NCBI GenBank assembly: GCA_963728295.1
Contig: CAVSKB010000019.1
Location: 186,001 to 250,000 of the forward strand
Reading direction: 5' to 3'
From: DATJKD01 sp963728295
Lineage (GTDB): Bacteria; Pseudomonadota; Gammaproteobacteria; Steroidobacterales; Steroidobacteraceae
Length of the DNA: 64,000 bases
Position numbers and translations under genes: made by a program. A model generated the notes under the pieces. It made no database searches. It worked only from the letters and a program-made list of their open reading frames with translations, and was not told the DNA's origin. Below, one piece after another: positions 47,967 to 58,053 of this stretch; the stretch's first letter is position 1; each line of letters begins with the position of its first letter.

Positions 47967-49862
47967 CTAATCGCCGGTCGACGCCGCGCGCGGCTTGCGG
48001 CGGGGCAGATACAGATCGGTCAGTGTGCCGTCGAAGGCTTCCGCAGCCATCGCGACGGTCTCCGACAGGGTCGGATGGGGATGCACTGTGAGCGCGACGT
48101 CCGCCGCGTCGGCACCCATTTCGATCGCGAGCGCGACCTCGGAGATGAGGTCGCCCGCATTGGGGCCGACGATTCCGCCTCCCAGCAGGCGGTGCGTCGC
48201 CGGATCGAAGAGGAGCTTGGTGAGACCCTCGTCGCGGCCGAGAGTGAGCGAGCGAGCGCTCGCCGCCCATGGAAACGTGCCCTTCTCGAACGCCGTTCCG
48301 TTTGCGCGCGCCTCGGTCTCGGTGAGACCGACCCAGGCGATCTCGGGGTCCGTGTATGCGACCGATGGAATCACGCGCGCATCGAAGCTGCTCTTCTGCC
48401 CGGCAGCGACTTCCGCGGCGACCTTGCCCTCGTGCGTCGCCTTGTGAGCAAGCATCGGCGCACCGACGATGTCGCCGATCGCGAAGATGTGCGGCTGACT
48501 GGTGCGCATCTGCCGGTCGACCGGGATGAAACCATGCTCGCCCAGCTTGACGCCGGCGGCCTCGACGCCGATGCGCGCCCCGTTCGGGGATCGCCCTACA
48601 CTCACCAGCACTCGATCGTAGGTCGCTGCCTTAGGCGCGCGGCTGCCGGCGAAGGCGACCCGCAACCCCTCGGCGCTTGCCTCGACGGACGTGACGCGCG
48701 TGCCCGTCCACACGTTCTCGTATCGGCTCGCGATCCGCTTCTCGAGCGGCTTGACGAGATCGCGATCGCACCCGGGCATCAGACCCTCGGTGAGCTCGAC
48801 GACGCTGACCTTGACCCCGAGCGCCTGGTAGACCGTCGCCATCTCGAGCCCGATGATCCCGCCGCCGATGACCAGCAGCGTCCCGGGCAGGTCGAGCTCG
48901 AGCGCGCCGGTCGAATCGATGATCCGCGGGTCGTCGGGAAGCCCGGGGAGGCGTACCGGCTCGGAGCCCGCCGCGATGACGCATTGCGCGAAGCTCACCG
49001 TACGCGCGTCGCCCCGGCCCGCAACCCGCAGTTCATGCGGCCCGGTGAACTGACCGTCGCCCTGGATCACCGTGACCTTTCGCTGGCGCGCAAGGCCGGC
49101 GAGGCCGCCAGCCAGCCGGTTCACGACGCGGTTCTTCCATTCGCGCAACCGGGCCACGTCGATACTCGGCTTGCCGAAGGCGATACCGTGCGGGGCCATC
49201 TCATCCGCTTCTTCGATGACGCGCGCCGCATGCAGCAGCGCCTTCGATGGGATGCAACCGACGTTGAGACACACACCGCCGAGCTGCGGCCACCGCTCGA
49301 TCAGCGCGACCTTGAGGCCGAGATCGGCGGCGCGAAAAGCAGCGGTGTATCCGCCCGGGCCCGCCCCCAGCACCGCGAGATCGAAGTCATACGAGGCGGA
49401 CGAGACCACGGGAGCGGGCGCCGACGCGAGCGCAGTCGCGGACGCCGTCGCTTCGGGTCCACGCTCTTCCCCGGGTCTGCCTGCGTTTTCCATCGGTGCG
49501 ATCGGCACGGTATCCATGTACGGCTCGCCGCCGAAGGGTTCCGATTCGCGCAAGGCCTGGTGTGGCGCGGTCTCGTCCTTGCGCGATGAGTCGCGCGGAC
49601 CGCTGGTCGCCTGCCCGGTCGAGCGCAGGCGGGCAATCACGCTGCCGCTGTTGACCCGCTCGCCCGTACGGACCGTAACCTCGGCTATGACGCCGGCGGC
49701 GGGCGACGGTATGTCCATCGTCGCCTTCTCGGTCTCGAGCGTGATCAGGGGCGTGTCGACGGCGACCGTGTCGCCTGCCTTGATCAGCACGTCGATGACC
49801 GCGACGTCCTTGAAATCACCCAGATCAGGAATCTTGACGTCGACGCTTCCGTCGCGGCTCAC
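47967..49862 (-). CDS. lpdA: Dihydrolipoamide dehydrogenase with N-terminal lipoyl domain
   Basis: E3 of the pyruvate dehydrogenase complex. Residues 1-80 are a biotinyl/lipoyl domain with the lipoylated Lys in LITLETEKATMDIPSPAAGV. A Ser/Ala/Pro-rich linker (to ~150) connects to the FAD enzyme: LAVLGAGPGGYTAAFRAADL, the redox disulfide GGVCLNVGCIPSKAL, the NAD site LLVIGGGIIGLEMATVYQAL, and the C-terminal His-Glu pair in LTVHPHPTLSETVAMAAEAF. At 631 residues it is about 150 longer than a plain E3; such fusions occur in Neisseria and other proteobacteria. The GTG start overlaps the aceF stop. Confidence 0.95.
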   Translation of the reverse strand: MSRDGSVDVKIPDLGDFKDVAVIDVLIKAGDTVAVDTPLITLETEKATMDIPSPAAGVIAEVTVRTGERVNSGSVIARLRSTGQATSGPRDSSRKDETAPHQALRESEPFGGEPYMDTVPIAPMENAGRPGEERGPEATASATALASAPAPVVSSASYDFDLAVLGAGPGGYTAAFRAADLGLKVALIERWPQLGGVCLNVGCIPSKALLHAARVIEEADEMAPHGIAFGKPSIDVARLREWKNRVVNRLAGGLAGLARQRKVTVIQGDGQFTGPHELRVAGRGDARTVSFAQCVIAAGSEPVRLPGLPDDPRIIDSTGALELDLPGTLLVIGGGIIGLEMATVYQALGVKVSVVELTEGLMPGCDRDLVKPLEKRIASRYENVWTGTRVTSVEASAEGLRVAFAGSRAPKAATYDRVLVSVGRSPNGARIGVEAAGVKLGEHGFIPVDRQMRTSQPHIFAIGDIVGAPMLAHKATHEGKVAAEVAAGQKSSFDARVIPSVAYTDPEIAWVGLTETEARANGTAFEKGTFPWAASARSLTLGRDEGLTKLLFDPATHRLLGGGIVGPNAGDLISEVALAIEMGADAADVALTVHPHPTLSETVAMAAEAFDGTLTDLYLPRRKPRAASTGD

Positions 49863-51215
49863 GGGATTGCCTCCAGCAACCCCGCCGGATCGGCGAGCAG
49901 CTTGCCGAGCGCCGTCGTGAACCGCACGGCGTCGGCGCCGTCGATCACGCGATGGTCGTACGACAGCGAAAGCGGCAGCATCAGGCGCGGCACGAACGCA
50001 CCGCCCTCGAACACCGGCCGTGTCACCGAGCGCGACACGCCGAGAATAGCGACCTCCGGCGCGTTGATGATCGGCGTGAACGCAGTGCCACCGATGCCGC
50101 CGAGGCTCGACACGGTAAAGCAGCCACCCTGCATCTCGGCGGCCGCGAGCTTGCCGGCACGTGCCTTTTCCGAGAGCGCGGCGAGCTCGCGCGCGAGCTC
50201 GTAGACGTCCTTGTGATCGGCGTCACGCACTACCGGTACGACCAGTCCGCCGGGGGTGTCGGCTGCGAAGCCGAGGTGCAGGTATTTCTTGATCACGAGC
50301 TCGCTGCTCGCGGCGTCCAGTGACGATCCGAAATGTGGAAAGGCCTGCAGCGCCTTTGCACAGGCGCGCATCACGAACGCGAGTATCGTGAGCTTGATTC
50401 CCCGTGCCGCCGCTTCGTCCTTGAGGCGCACGCGCGCCTCCTCGAGCGCGGTGATGTCGGCCTCGTCGAACTGCGTGACGTGGGGGATATTTACCCAGCT
50501 CGCGTGCAGGCGCGGCCCCGCGATCTTCTGGATGCGCGTCAGTGGGCGTCGCTCGATCGGGCCGAAGGCCGCAAAGTCGACCTTGGGCACAGCCGGCAGC
50601 GCGGCTTCGGCCGTCCGCGCGGGCGCGGTAAGGAGCTGCTTGACGTGCGCCTTTACGTCGTCCGCGGTGATCCGGCCCTTGAAACCGGTGCCCGTGATGC
50701 GCGCGAGATCCACACCGAGCTCGCGCGCAAAACGCCGGACCGATGGACTCGCGTGCGCGCGTGAAAAGCCGGGCTCGTCGATGACGGGCTGCAGCACGCG
50801 CTGGGGCTGGCACGCCGGCTCGTTGCTCCTTCTCTGCACCGGGCTGCGCGCGCGCCGGGCCCGCGGCGCGCTCGGGCGTTGCCGTGGCTTCGCTGGGCGG
50901 GGCCTTCTCCGCGGGCGCCGACGCGGGCGATGCGGGCGCAGCAGCCGTCGCCGCCGCGGCCGGCGCCTCCGGCTGCGCCGACTCGAGGAGCGCGATCAGG
51001 TCGCCTTTCGACACCCGATCGCCGCGCTTGATCTTGAGCTCCTTGATCGTGCCGCCCGCGGGTGAAGGCACGTCCATCGTGGCCTTCTCCGTCTCGAGCG
51101 TGATGAGCGACGCTTCCTCGGCGATGACATCACCAGCCTTGACAGGGACGTCGATGACCTCGACGTCCTTGTAGTCGCCCAGATCCGGAACGCGGATTTC
51201 GACCAGCCCTGCCAC
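49859..51215 (-). CDS. aceF: Pyruvate dehydrogenase E2, dihydrolipoyl acetyltransferase (one frameshift)
   Basis: A single lipoyl domain (residues 1-80, Lys in LETEKATMDVPSPAGGTIKE) and a long Ala/Pro linker are in the first frame. A change of frame near 50830 opens the subunit-binding domain (SPSVRRFARELGVDLARITG, GRITADDVKAHVKQ) and the catalytic core with FTVSSLGGIGGTAFTPIINA and the active-site LSLSYDHRVIDGADAVRF (His, Asp). The shift again fits one extra base. Corrected length is about 452 residues. It forms the core of the complex, lying between aceE and lpdA. Confidence 0.93.
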
Positions 51216-51224
51216 GCGCCAGCC

Positions 51225-53889
51225 CTACACCGTCACCGGGTTGGGCGTTTCAGGATCGATCCCGAAACGCGCGATCGCTCCCCGAACCGTGCCCAGGTCG
51301 AGGCGGCCTTCGTCCGCGAGCGCCTTCAGCGCCGCGAGCGCGACGTAGCGCCGATCGACCTCGAAGAAGCCGCGCAACGCCGCGCGCGAATCGCTGCGTC
51401 CGAAACCGTCCGTGCCGAGCACGTGATAGCGCCCCGGCACCCACTGCCGGACCTGGTCCGGCACCGTGCGCATGTAGTCCGTGGCTGCGACGAATGGGCC
51501 GTCGTGTCCCGCCGAGACACTGGCTCACGTAAGGCGTGCGGCGACGGTCGCCGGGATGCAGCAGGTTCCAGCGCTCGACGTCGAGCGCCTCACGGCGCAG
51601 CTCGGAGAAGCTCGTGACGCTGAACACGTCCGCCGGCACGCCGAATTCCTCCTCGAGCAGCTCCGCCGCGGCGAGCACCTCGCGCAGGATCGTGCCCGAG
51701 CCGAGAAGGTTTACGCGGACCTTGCCCGGCTTGCCGATGTGCAGCAGATACATCCCGCGCAGGATCCCTTCCTCGACGCCTTTCGGCAGCGCCGGGTGCG
51801 CGTAGTTCTCGTTCATGCACGTGATGTAATAGAACACGTGCTCCTGATCCTGGAACATGCGCTTCAATCCGGCCTGCACGATAACCGCGAGCTCGTAGGC
51901 GTAGCACGGATCGTAGGCGACGCAGTTCGGAATCGTCGAGGCCACGAGCTGGCTGTGACCATCCTGGTGCTGCAGGCCTTCGCCGGCGAGCGTCGTGCGA
52001 CCGGCCGTCCCGCCGATGAGGAAACCCCGCGAGCGCATGTCGCCCGCGGCCCAGCAGAAATCGCCGATCCGCTGAAAACCGAACATCGAGTAGAAGAGAT
52101 AGAACGGCACCATGTTTACGCCATGGTTCGAGTACGCGGTGCCCGCGGCGATCCAGCTGCACATCGAGCCGGCCTCGTTGATGCCCTCCTCCAGGATCTG
52201 CCCCTTCTTGTCCTCCTTGTAATAAAGGAGCTGATCGGCGTCCTGCGGCGTGTAGAGCTGCCCCATTGACGAGTAGATCCCGATCTGGCGGAACATCCCC
52301 TCCATGCCGAAGGTGCGCGCCTCGTCGGGAACGATCGGCACGATGTGCGTGCCGATGGTCTTGTCCTTGACCAGGATCGAGAGCATGCGCACCAGCGCCA
52401 TCGTGGTCGAGAACTCGCGGTCGCCGCTCGCTGCGATCAACGGCCCGAAGGCATCGAGCCCGGGAACGGCGAGCGGCGGCGCGCTCGCGCGCCGTGCCGG
52501 CAGGTACCCGCCCAGCGCCTTGCGCCGCTCGTGCAGGTACTGCTGCTCCTCGCTGCCGTCGGTGGGACGGAAATAGGCGACCTCGCTGATACCTTCGTCC
52601 GTGACCGGGATGTTGAACCGGTCGCGAAACGCCTTGAGCGCTTCGTCGTCGAGCTTCTTCTGCTGGTGCGTGATGTTCTGTCCTTCGCCGGCGCGGCCCA
52701 TGCCGTACCCCTTGACGGTCTTGGCGAGGATCACGGTGGGTTGACCCTTGTGCGTCACCGCCGCGAGGTACGCGTTGTAGACCTTCCGGGCATCGTGTCC
52801 GCCGCGGTTGAGGCGCCAGATGTCCTCGTCGGACATGTTGGCGACCATCTCCCTGAGCTCCGGATACTTGCCGAAGAAATGCTCGCGTGTATACGCGCCG
52901 CCCTTGGCCTTGAAGTTCTGGTACTCGCCGTCGACGCATTCCATCATCAGCCGGCGAAGCAGACCCTTCTCGTCGCGGGCGAGCAGCGGATCCCAGCGAT
53001 AGCCCCAGATAACCTTGATCACGTTCCAGCCGGCGCCCAGGAACGCGGCCTCGAGCTCCTGGATGATCTTGCCGTTGCCGCGCACGGGCCCGTCGAGGCG
53101 CTGCAGGTTGCAGTTGATCACGAACACGAGATTGTCGAGCTTTTCGCGCACCGGCATGGTGATCGCGCCCAGCGATTCCGGCTCGTCCATCTCGCCGTCG
53201 CCGAGGAAGCACCAGACCTTCCGGTCGCTGACCGGCACGATCCCGCGATGCTCGAGGTAGCGCACGAAGCGCGCCTGGTAGATCGCCATCATCGCCCCGA
53301 GACCCATCGACACGGTCGGGAATTGCCAGAAACCCGGCATCAGCCATGGATGCGGATACGACGACAGGCCGCGGCCGCCGACCTCCTCGCGGAAGTGCTG
53401 CAGCTGCTCCTCGGTCAACCGCCCTTCGAGGAAGGCACGTGCATAGATGCCCGGCGAGGAATGGCCCTGGATGAAAACCATGTCGCCCGGGTGATTCTCG
53501 CCGGGAGCGCGCCAGAAGTGGTTGAAGCCCACTTCGTAGAGCGTCGCCGCCGAGGCGTAGCTCGCGATGTGGCCGCCGTACTCCGAGCTCTGCCGGTTCG
53601 CCTGAACCACCATCGCCATCGCGTTCCAGCGGATATACGCCTCGAGCCGGCGCTCGACCGAGCGGTCACCGGGGTATTCCTTCTCCTGGCCCGGCGAGAT
53701 GGTGTTTACGTAGGCGGTATTCGGCTTGAACGGCAGATAGGCGCCGGAACGCCGCGTGTGATCGATGACTCGCTCGAGCAGATAGTGCGCGCGGTCGGGG
53801 CCATGCGTCCGCAGCACGGAGTCGATCGACTCCAGCCATTCGCGCGTTTCGGCAGGATCAACGTCGTCGAACTTGGATGCCTCGAACAT
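51225..53889 (-). CDS. aceE: Pyruvate dehydrogenase E1, homodimeric (one frameshift)
   Basis: Thiamine-diphosphate enzyme that decarboxylates pyruvate. ATG 53889 starts FEASKFDDVDPAETREWLES; GGHIASYASAATLYEVGFNH and VWCFLGDGEMDEPESLGAIT (thiamine/Mg motif, GDGEMDEPES) lie in the N-terminal domain; HIVPIVPDEARTFGMEGMFR, EGINEAGSMCSWIAAGTAYS follow. The last ~90 residues are in another frame after one extra base near 51513 (VAATDYMRTVPDQVRQWVPG, LGTDGFGRSDSRAALRGFFE). Corrected length is about 888 residues, as in E. coli. First gene of the aceEF-lpd operon; a divergent 175-bp region separates it from the peptidase gene. Confidence 0.95.
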
Positions 53890-54064
53890 CGGCCATGACT
53901 CCTGCTGCAGCCGTTGACTCGCTGCGCGCTGCACTCGGTTATGATTTGCCCGGCACGCCCTGCTAGCATGCCGCGTCGCCGATCTGCCGCTGTCGCGGCT
54001 ACCGGTCGCCCGATCGCGAATCCGTAATGATCGGGGCTCGTCACAACAGGGTCAAGGCAACACC

Positions 54065-55579
54065 GTGTCGCAATCCTTGCCAGAAGCTCCGCGGGTACGA
54101 CTGCACGCCGCCTCCGACGCGTTGCGCGACGCCACGCTTGCGCGCGCGGATGCCGCCGTGCTGATGCTGCCTGTCGCCGAAGCGCGCTCCGCGATTGCGA
54201 AGCTCCCGCAGGCGGCGCTCTGGCAGCGGCTCTACCAGGCAGACCGACGTGCGGTTCCCGCGCCAGTACTCGTGGCGCGCCTGCCCAACCGGCGCGGCAC
54301 GCTGGTCGTCGTGGGCTTCGTCCCGGATTCGGCCAGCGCCTTCCAGCGGCTGCAGCTCGCCGGGCGGCTGATGCGCGAGGCGCTGAAACCCGGCGTCGCG
54401 GACCTTGCGCTGCATGCGGTCGGCCTGCCGGCGGCGCAGGGTCGCGCCGCTCTCGAGGCGCTCGCAAGCGCCGCGCTCGTGGCGGCTGCGCCGATGCCGA
54501 GCCGGCGCTCGAAGGCTCCGCCGCGCGGCGACCTGCGACGAGTGACGATCGCAGGCCGCGGGCTCGACCTGGACGCGATCGCCGCGGAGGCTGAAGGCAA
54601 CCACCTTGCACGCTGGCTTGCGATGCTACCCCCGAACGAGCTCGATGCCGCGGGTTACCGTCGCGTGCTCCGACAGCTGGCGACGCGCGAAGGCTGGAGC
54701 TTCCGTTTCTATGACGAGCGCGGACTCGGGCGGCTGGGTGCCGGGGCCTTTCTCGCGGTTTCGCGCGGCAACGACCATCGCGCCGCCGGCATCGTCCGGC
54801 TGCGTTACCGTCCGCGCAGCCGCATCGTGCGCCGGCTCGCCCTCGTGGGCAAGGGCATCTGCTTCGACACCGGCGGCGTGAATCTGAAGACCCACCGCAG
54901 CATGTACCTGATGCACGGGGACATGCAGGGCAGCGCCGTGGCAGTGGGTGCGCTGCTCGCGCTCGCGCGGCGCCGCGTGCCGGTCGAGGTCGACTGCTGG
55001 CTCGCGATCACCGAGAACCAGATCGGCCCGCGCGCGTACCGCCCGCAGGAGGTCGTGCGCGCGGCGAACGGAGTCACGATCCAGGTCGTGCACAGCGACG
55101 CCGAGGGCCGGATGGTGCTGGCCGATACCCTCGCACTCGCCGCACGCGAACGCCCTGCGTTGCTGCTCGACTTCGCCACGCTGACCGGCGCCTGCGTAAA
55201 CGCGCTCACCGAGCGCTACAGCGGCGCGTTCACCAACCGCCCGGAGCTGCACGACGACCTGCAGCGCATCGGCCGCACGAGTGGCGAGCGGGTCTGGTGC
55301 TTCCCGATGGACGAGGACTTCGACAGCGATCTCGAGAGCCCGATCGCCGACGTGCTGCAGTGCGGACTCGAGGGCAAGGGTGACCATATCCTGGCGGCGC
55401 GCTTCCTCAATCGCTTCGTACCGGAAGCGCTGCCCTGGGTGCACCTGGATCTGGCGGCGAGTGACCGCAAGGGTGGTCTCGCGCACGTGCCAACCGAGTT
55501 TACCGGCTTCGGCGTGCGGTACGCGTCGCGGCTGCTGACGGACCCGGTGTTTCTCAAACGGCTTGAACGTCCGCGATGA
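54065..55579 (+). CDS. Second M17-family leucyl aminopeptidase
   Basis: 504 residues, paralogous to the pepA gene at 7.7 kb. Metal and catalytic residues are conserved: VGKGICFDTGGVNLKTHRSM (Lys, Asp, Lys), MHGDMQGSAVAVGA (Asp), and SDAEGRMVLADTLALAARER (Asp, Glu, Arg), where the signature has SDAEGRM instead of TDAEGRL. The N-terminal domain is strongly diverged from PepA, so a separate specificity is likely. GTG 54065 is the start. Its stop overlaps pyrC by four bases. Confidence 0.88.
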   Translation: MSQSLPEAPRVRLHAASDALRDATLARADAAVLMLPVAEARSAIAKLPQAALWQRLYQADRRAVPAPVLVARLPNRRGTLVVVGFVPDSASAFQRLQLAGRLMREALKPGVADLALHAVGLPAAQGRAALEALASAALVAAAPMPSRRSKAPPRGDLRRVTIAGRGLDLDAIAAEAEGNHLARWLAMLPPNELDAAGYRRVLRQLATREGWSFRFYDERGLGRLGAGAFLAVSRGNDHRAAGIVRLRYRPRSRIVRRLALVGKGICFDTGGVNLKTHRSMYLMHGDMQGSAVAVGALLALARRRVPVEVDCWLAITENQIGPRAYRPQEVVRAANGVTIQVVHSDAEGRMVLADTLALAARERPALLLDFATLTGACVNALTERYSGAFTNRPELHDDLQRIGRTSGERVWCFPMDEDFDSDLESPIADVLQCGLEGKGDHILAARFLNRFVPEALPWVHLDLAASDRKGGLAHVPTEFTGFGVRYASRLLTDPVFLKRLERPR

Positions 55580-56614
55580 CGCGTCTCGTGCTCCGCAGGC
55601 CTGACGACTGGCACCTGCATCTGCGCGACGGCGCGCAGCTCGCCGCCGTGCTGCCGCACACCGCGCAACGCTTTGCTCGCGCGCTGGTGATGCCCAACCT
55701 GAAGCCGCCGATGACCGACACCGCCGGGCTCGCGGCATACCGCGGCCGCATTCTTGCGGCGTTGCCCGCGGGTGCCACGTTCGAACCGCTGATGACGCTT
55801 TTTCTAACGGACCGGACGACACCGGAGGAGCTCAAGCGCGCGAGTGTGGCGGGATTCGTCGTCGGCGCGAAGCTCTATCCCGCGGGCGCAACGACGCATT
55901 CGGACGCGGGGGTCACATCGATCGAGCGCGTGTGGTCCGCGCTCGAAGCGATGGCGGAGCTCGGGCTGGTACTGCAGGTGCACGGGGAAGTCACGGATCC
56001 GGATGTGGACGTGTTCGACCGCGAGAGCGCATTCATCGAGCGTGTGCTCGCGCGCGTGGTCGAGCGCATCCCCGGGCTCAAGGTCGTGTTTGAGCACGTC
56101 ACGACCAGGGCGGCGGTCGAGTTCGTGCGGGGCGCGCGGCCAGGCGTAGCCGCGACGATCACGCCGCAGCACCTGCTGCTGAACCGGAACGCGCTGTTCG
56201 AGGGTGGCCTGCGTCCGCATCACTACTGTCTGCCGGTGCTCAAGCGCGAACGCGACCGCGAGGCGCTGATCCAGGCGGCGACCGGCGACGAGGCGCGATT
56301 CTTCCTGGGCACGGACAGCGCGCCCCACGAGCGAGGCGCCAAGGAAGCCGGCTGCGGCTGTGCTGGGATTTACTCGGCACACGCGGGTATCGAGCTCTAC
56401 GCGGAGGCCTTCGAGCAGGCGGGCGGCCTGCAGCGGCTCGAGGCTTTCGCCGCCGAGCGCGGCGCGGATTTCTACGGCCGTGCCGCGCAATGCCGGGCAG
56501 ATCGTGCTCGCGCGCGAGCCGTGGAAGGTGCCGGCCGGGTACGCGTTCGGCGACGGCACGCTCGTGCCCCTGCGCGCCGGCTCGGACGTTGCGTGGCGGC
56601 TGGTCGCCGAATGA
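55576..56614 (+). CDS. pyrC: Dihydroorotase, class II (one frameshift)
   Basis: Zinc enzyme of pyrimidine synthesis. DDWHLHLRDGAQLAAVLPHT has the metal-binding HxH; AKLYPAGATTHSDAGVTS contains the carbamylated Lys; LQVHGEVTD and VFEHVTTRAAVEFV give the two other histidines; FLGTDSAPHERGAKEAGCGC the catalytic Asp. One extra base near 56479 displaces the end, which then reads VPRNAGQIVLAREPWKVPAG. Corrected length is about 345 residues. Overlaps both neighbours by four bases (peptidase and rnt). Confidence 0.93.
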
Positions 56615-57327
56615 GCGGGTATCCCGGCGCGCCGCGCATCGCCGATCGCTTCCGCGGATTTCTGCCGGTGGTGATCGACGTCGAGACCGGCGGCTTCAAC
56701 TCGTCGACGGACGCTCTGCTCGAGATCGCCGCGGTAATGATCGAGATGACTCCGATGGGCGAGCTGCGTCCTGGAGCCACGCATCGCCATCATGTGCAGC
56801 CCTTTCACGGATCGCGAATGGACCCGGCCTCGCTGGCCGTGATCGGCATCGACCCGCATCATCCGCTGCGGCCGGCGATCCCGGAGCGTGAGGCGCTCAT
56901 GCTGCTGTTTCGCGAGATCCGACGGGCGGTCCGCGAAGCCGAGTGCACGCGCGCGGTGCTGGTCGGGCACAACGCCTCGTTCGATCTCGCCTTCATGAAC
57001 GCGGCGGTCGCTCGCACCGATATGAAGCGCAATCCATTCCATCCGTTTTCGAGCTTCGACACCGCGACGCTGGGCGGCGTGGCCTTCGGCCAGACCGTGC
57101 TGTCGCGCGCGGTGATCGCGGCAGGTTTCGAGTGGGATCCGGCGGGCGCGCATTCCGCCATCTACGACGCGCAACGGACCGCGGAGCTCTTCTGCGCGGT
57201 GTGCAACCGCTTCCGCGGGATGTACGAGGAGGCGCTCGCGCGATTGCCCGTGGACCTCGAGGACGCGCCCCATGATGCGGGCGCCGGGTCCGACGAAGCC
57301 GCCGGCGGGGTGCACGGTCGGGAGTGA
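56611..57327 (+). CDS. rnt: Ribonuclease T
   Basis: A 3'-5' exoribonuclease of the DEDD family that trims tRNA and other stable RNAs. PVVIDVETGGFNSSTDALLE holds the first Asp-Glu, VLVGHNASFDLAFMNAAVAR the second Asp, and GAHSAIYDAQRTAELFCAVC the His-Asp pair. About 238 residues. Coupled to pyrC by an ATGA overlap; it converges on grxD with 15 bases between. Confidence 0.93.
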   Translation: MSGYPGAPRIADRFRGFLPVVIDVETGGFNSSTDALLEIAAVMIEMTPMGELRPGATHRHHVQPFHGSRMDPASLAVIGIDPHHPLRPAIPEREALMLLFREIRRAVREAECTRAVLVGHNASFDLAFMNAAVARTDMKRNPFHPFSSFDTATLGGVAFGQTVLSRAVIAAGFEWDPAGAHSAIYDAQRTAELFCAVCNRFRGMYEEALARLPVDLEDAPHDAGAGSDEAAGGVHGRE

Positions 57328-57342
57328 GACCCCGGCAGAGTG

Positions 57343-57661
57343 TCAGACGGCGCGCGCGTCCTCGATGAGCTGCTTGAGCTCACCCGAGCGGTACATTTCC
57401 TGGATGATGTCCGAGCCGCCGACCAGCTCGCCGTCGATGTAGAGCTGCGGGTAGGTGGGCCAGTTCGAATAGCGCTTGAGCGCTTCGCGCAGCTCCGGAT
57501 CCTCGAAGATGTTGACCGTGGCGAATTCGGCGCCGCAGGCGCGCAAGCGCGCGGGATGCCGCGGCCGAGAATCCGCACTGCGGGAAGTCGGGCGTGCCCT
57601 TCATGAAGAGCACGATGCGGTTTGATTTGAGCTGCTGCTCGATCCGTTCGGTCACATCCAC
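57343..57661 (-). CDS. grxD: Monothiol glutaredoxin (Grx4 type, one frameshift)
   Basis: Carries a 2Fe-2S cluster with glutathione and serves in Fe-S trafficking. The monothiol active site is KGTPDFPQCGFSAAASRAL (CGFS). After one extra base near 57546 the reading continues as ACGAEFATVNIFEDPELREA, YSNWPTYPQLYIDGELVGGS and DIIQEMYRSGELKQLIEDAR, the Grx4 signature. Corrected length is about 106 residues. GTG 57661 is preferred because a GAGG sequence lies about eight bases before it; GTG 57655 and 57670 are alternatives. Confidence 0.87.
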
Positions 57662-57726
57662 TTCGTCCACCTCGAGGTCCGCGTGCGCGGCCACTCCTTC
57701 AACCGTTACCCATGTCCCGGCCGCAC

Positions 57727-57918
57727 TCAGTTCTGCGAGCGCTCGACCGGGTTGCTCCGCTGGCGCGCGAGTCGCGCAACCACCGCCCACTGCTCCTGCG
57801 CGCTCATCTGCGCCCATCGCGCGATCTCGTCGATCGTGCGGCCGCAGCCCGTGCAGCAGGCCGCCGCGTCGAGCACGCAGACCTTGATGCATGGGGAGAT
57901 CGGGCGGAGCTCGCTCAT
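57727..57918 (-). CDS. DUF1289 small cysteine protein
   Basis: A 63-residue protein: ISPCIKVCVLDAAACCTGCG followed by RTIDEIARWAQMSAQEQWAV. The CxxxC and CxxC spacing and the RTxDEIxxW helix are the DUF1289 hallmark. Four or more cysteines suggest binding of zinc or an Fe-S cluster. Function is unproven. It lies 65 bases upstream of grxD on the same strand, and the two may share a transcript. Confidence 0.86.
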   Translation of the reverse strand: MSELRPISPCIKVCVLDAAACCTGCGRTIDEIARWAQMSAQEQWAVVARLARQRSNPVERSQN

Positions 57919-58053
57919 GCTTTGAGCACCAAGGTCGGCGCTGGGCGTTGAATTATGGGGGTGCGTCGCCTATTCTTCAATGCCGCTGCTGACCCGGGCC
58001 GGGCATAACACCCCGACAGAACTAAAGATTTTCACTCTGGGAGGGCTCGTTTG

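Noticed and set aside
53914..53945. TTGACT and TATGAT as a promoter for the second M17 peptidase gene.
   Set aside because: The 20-base spacer is too long for a normal sigma-70 promoter, and the region is divergent so either gene could own the boxes.
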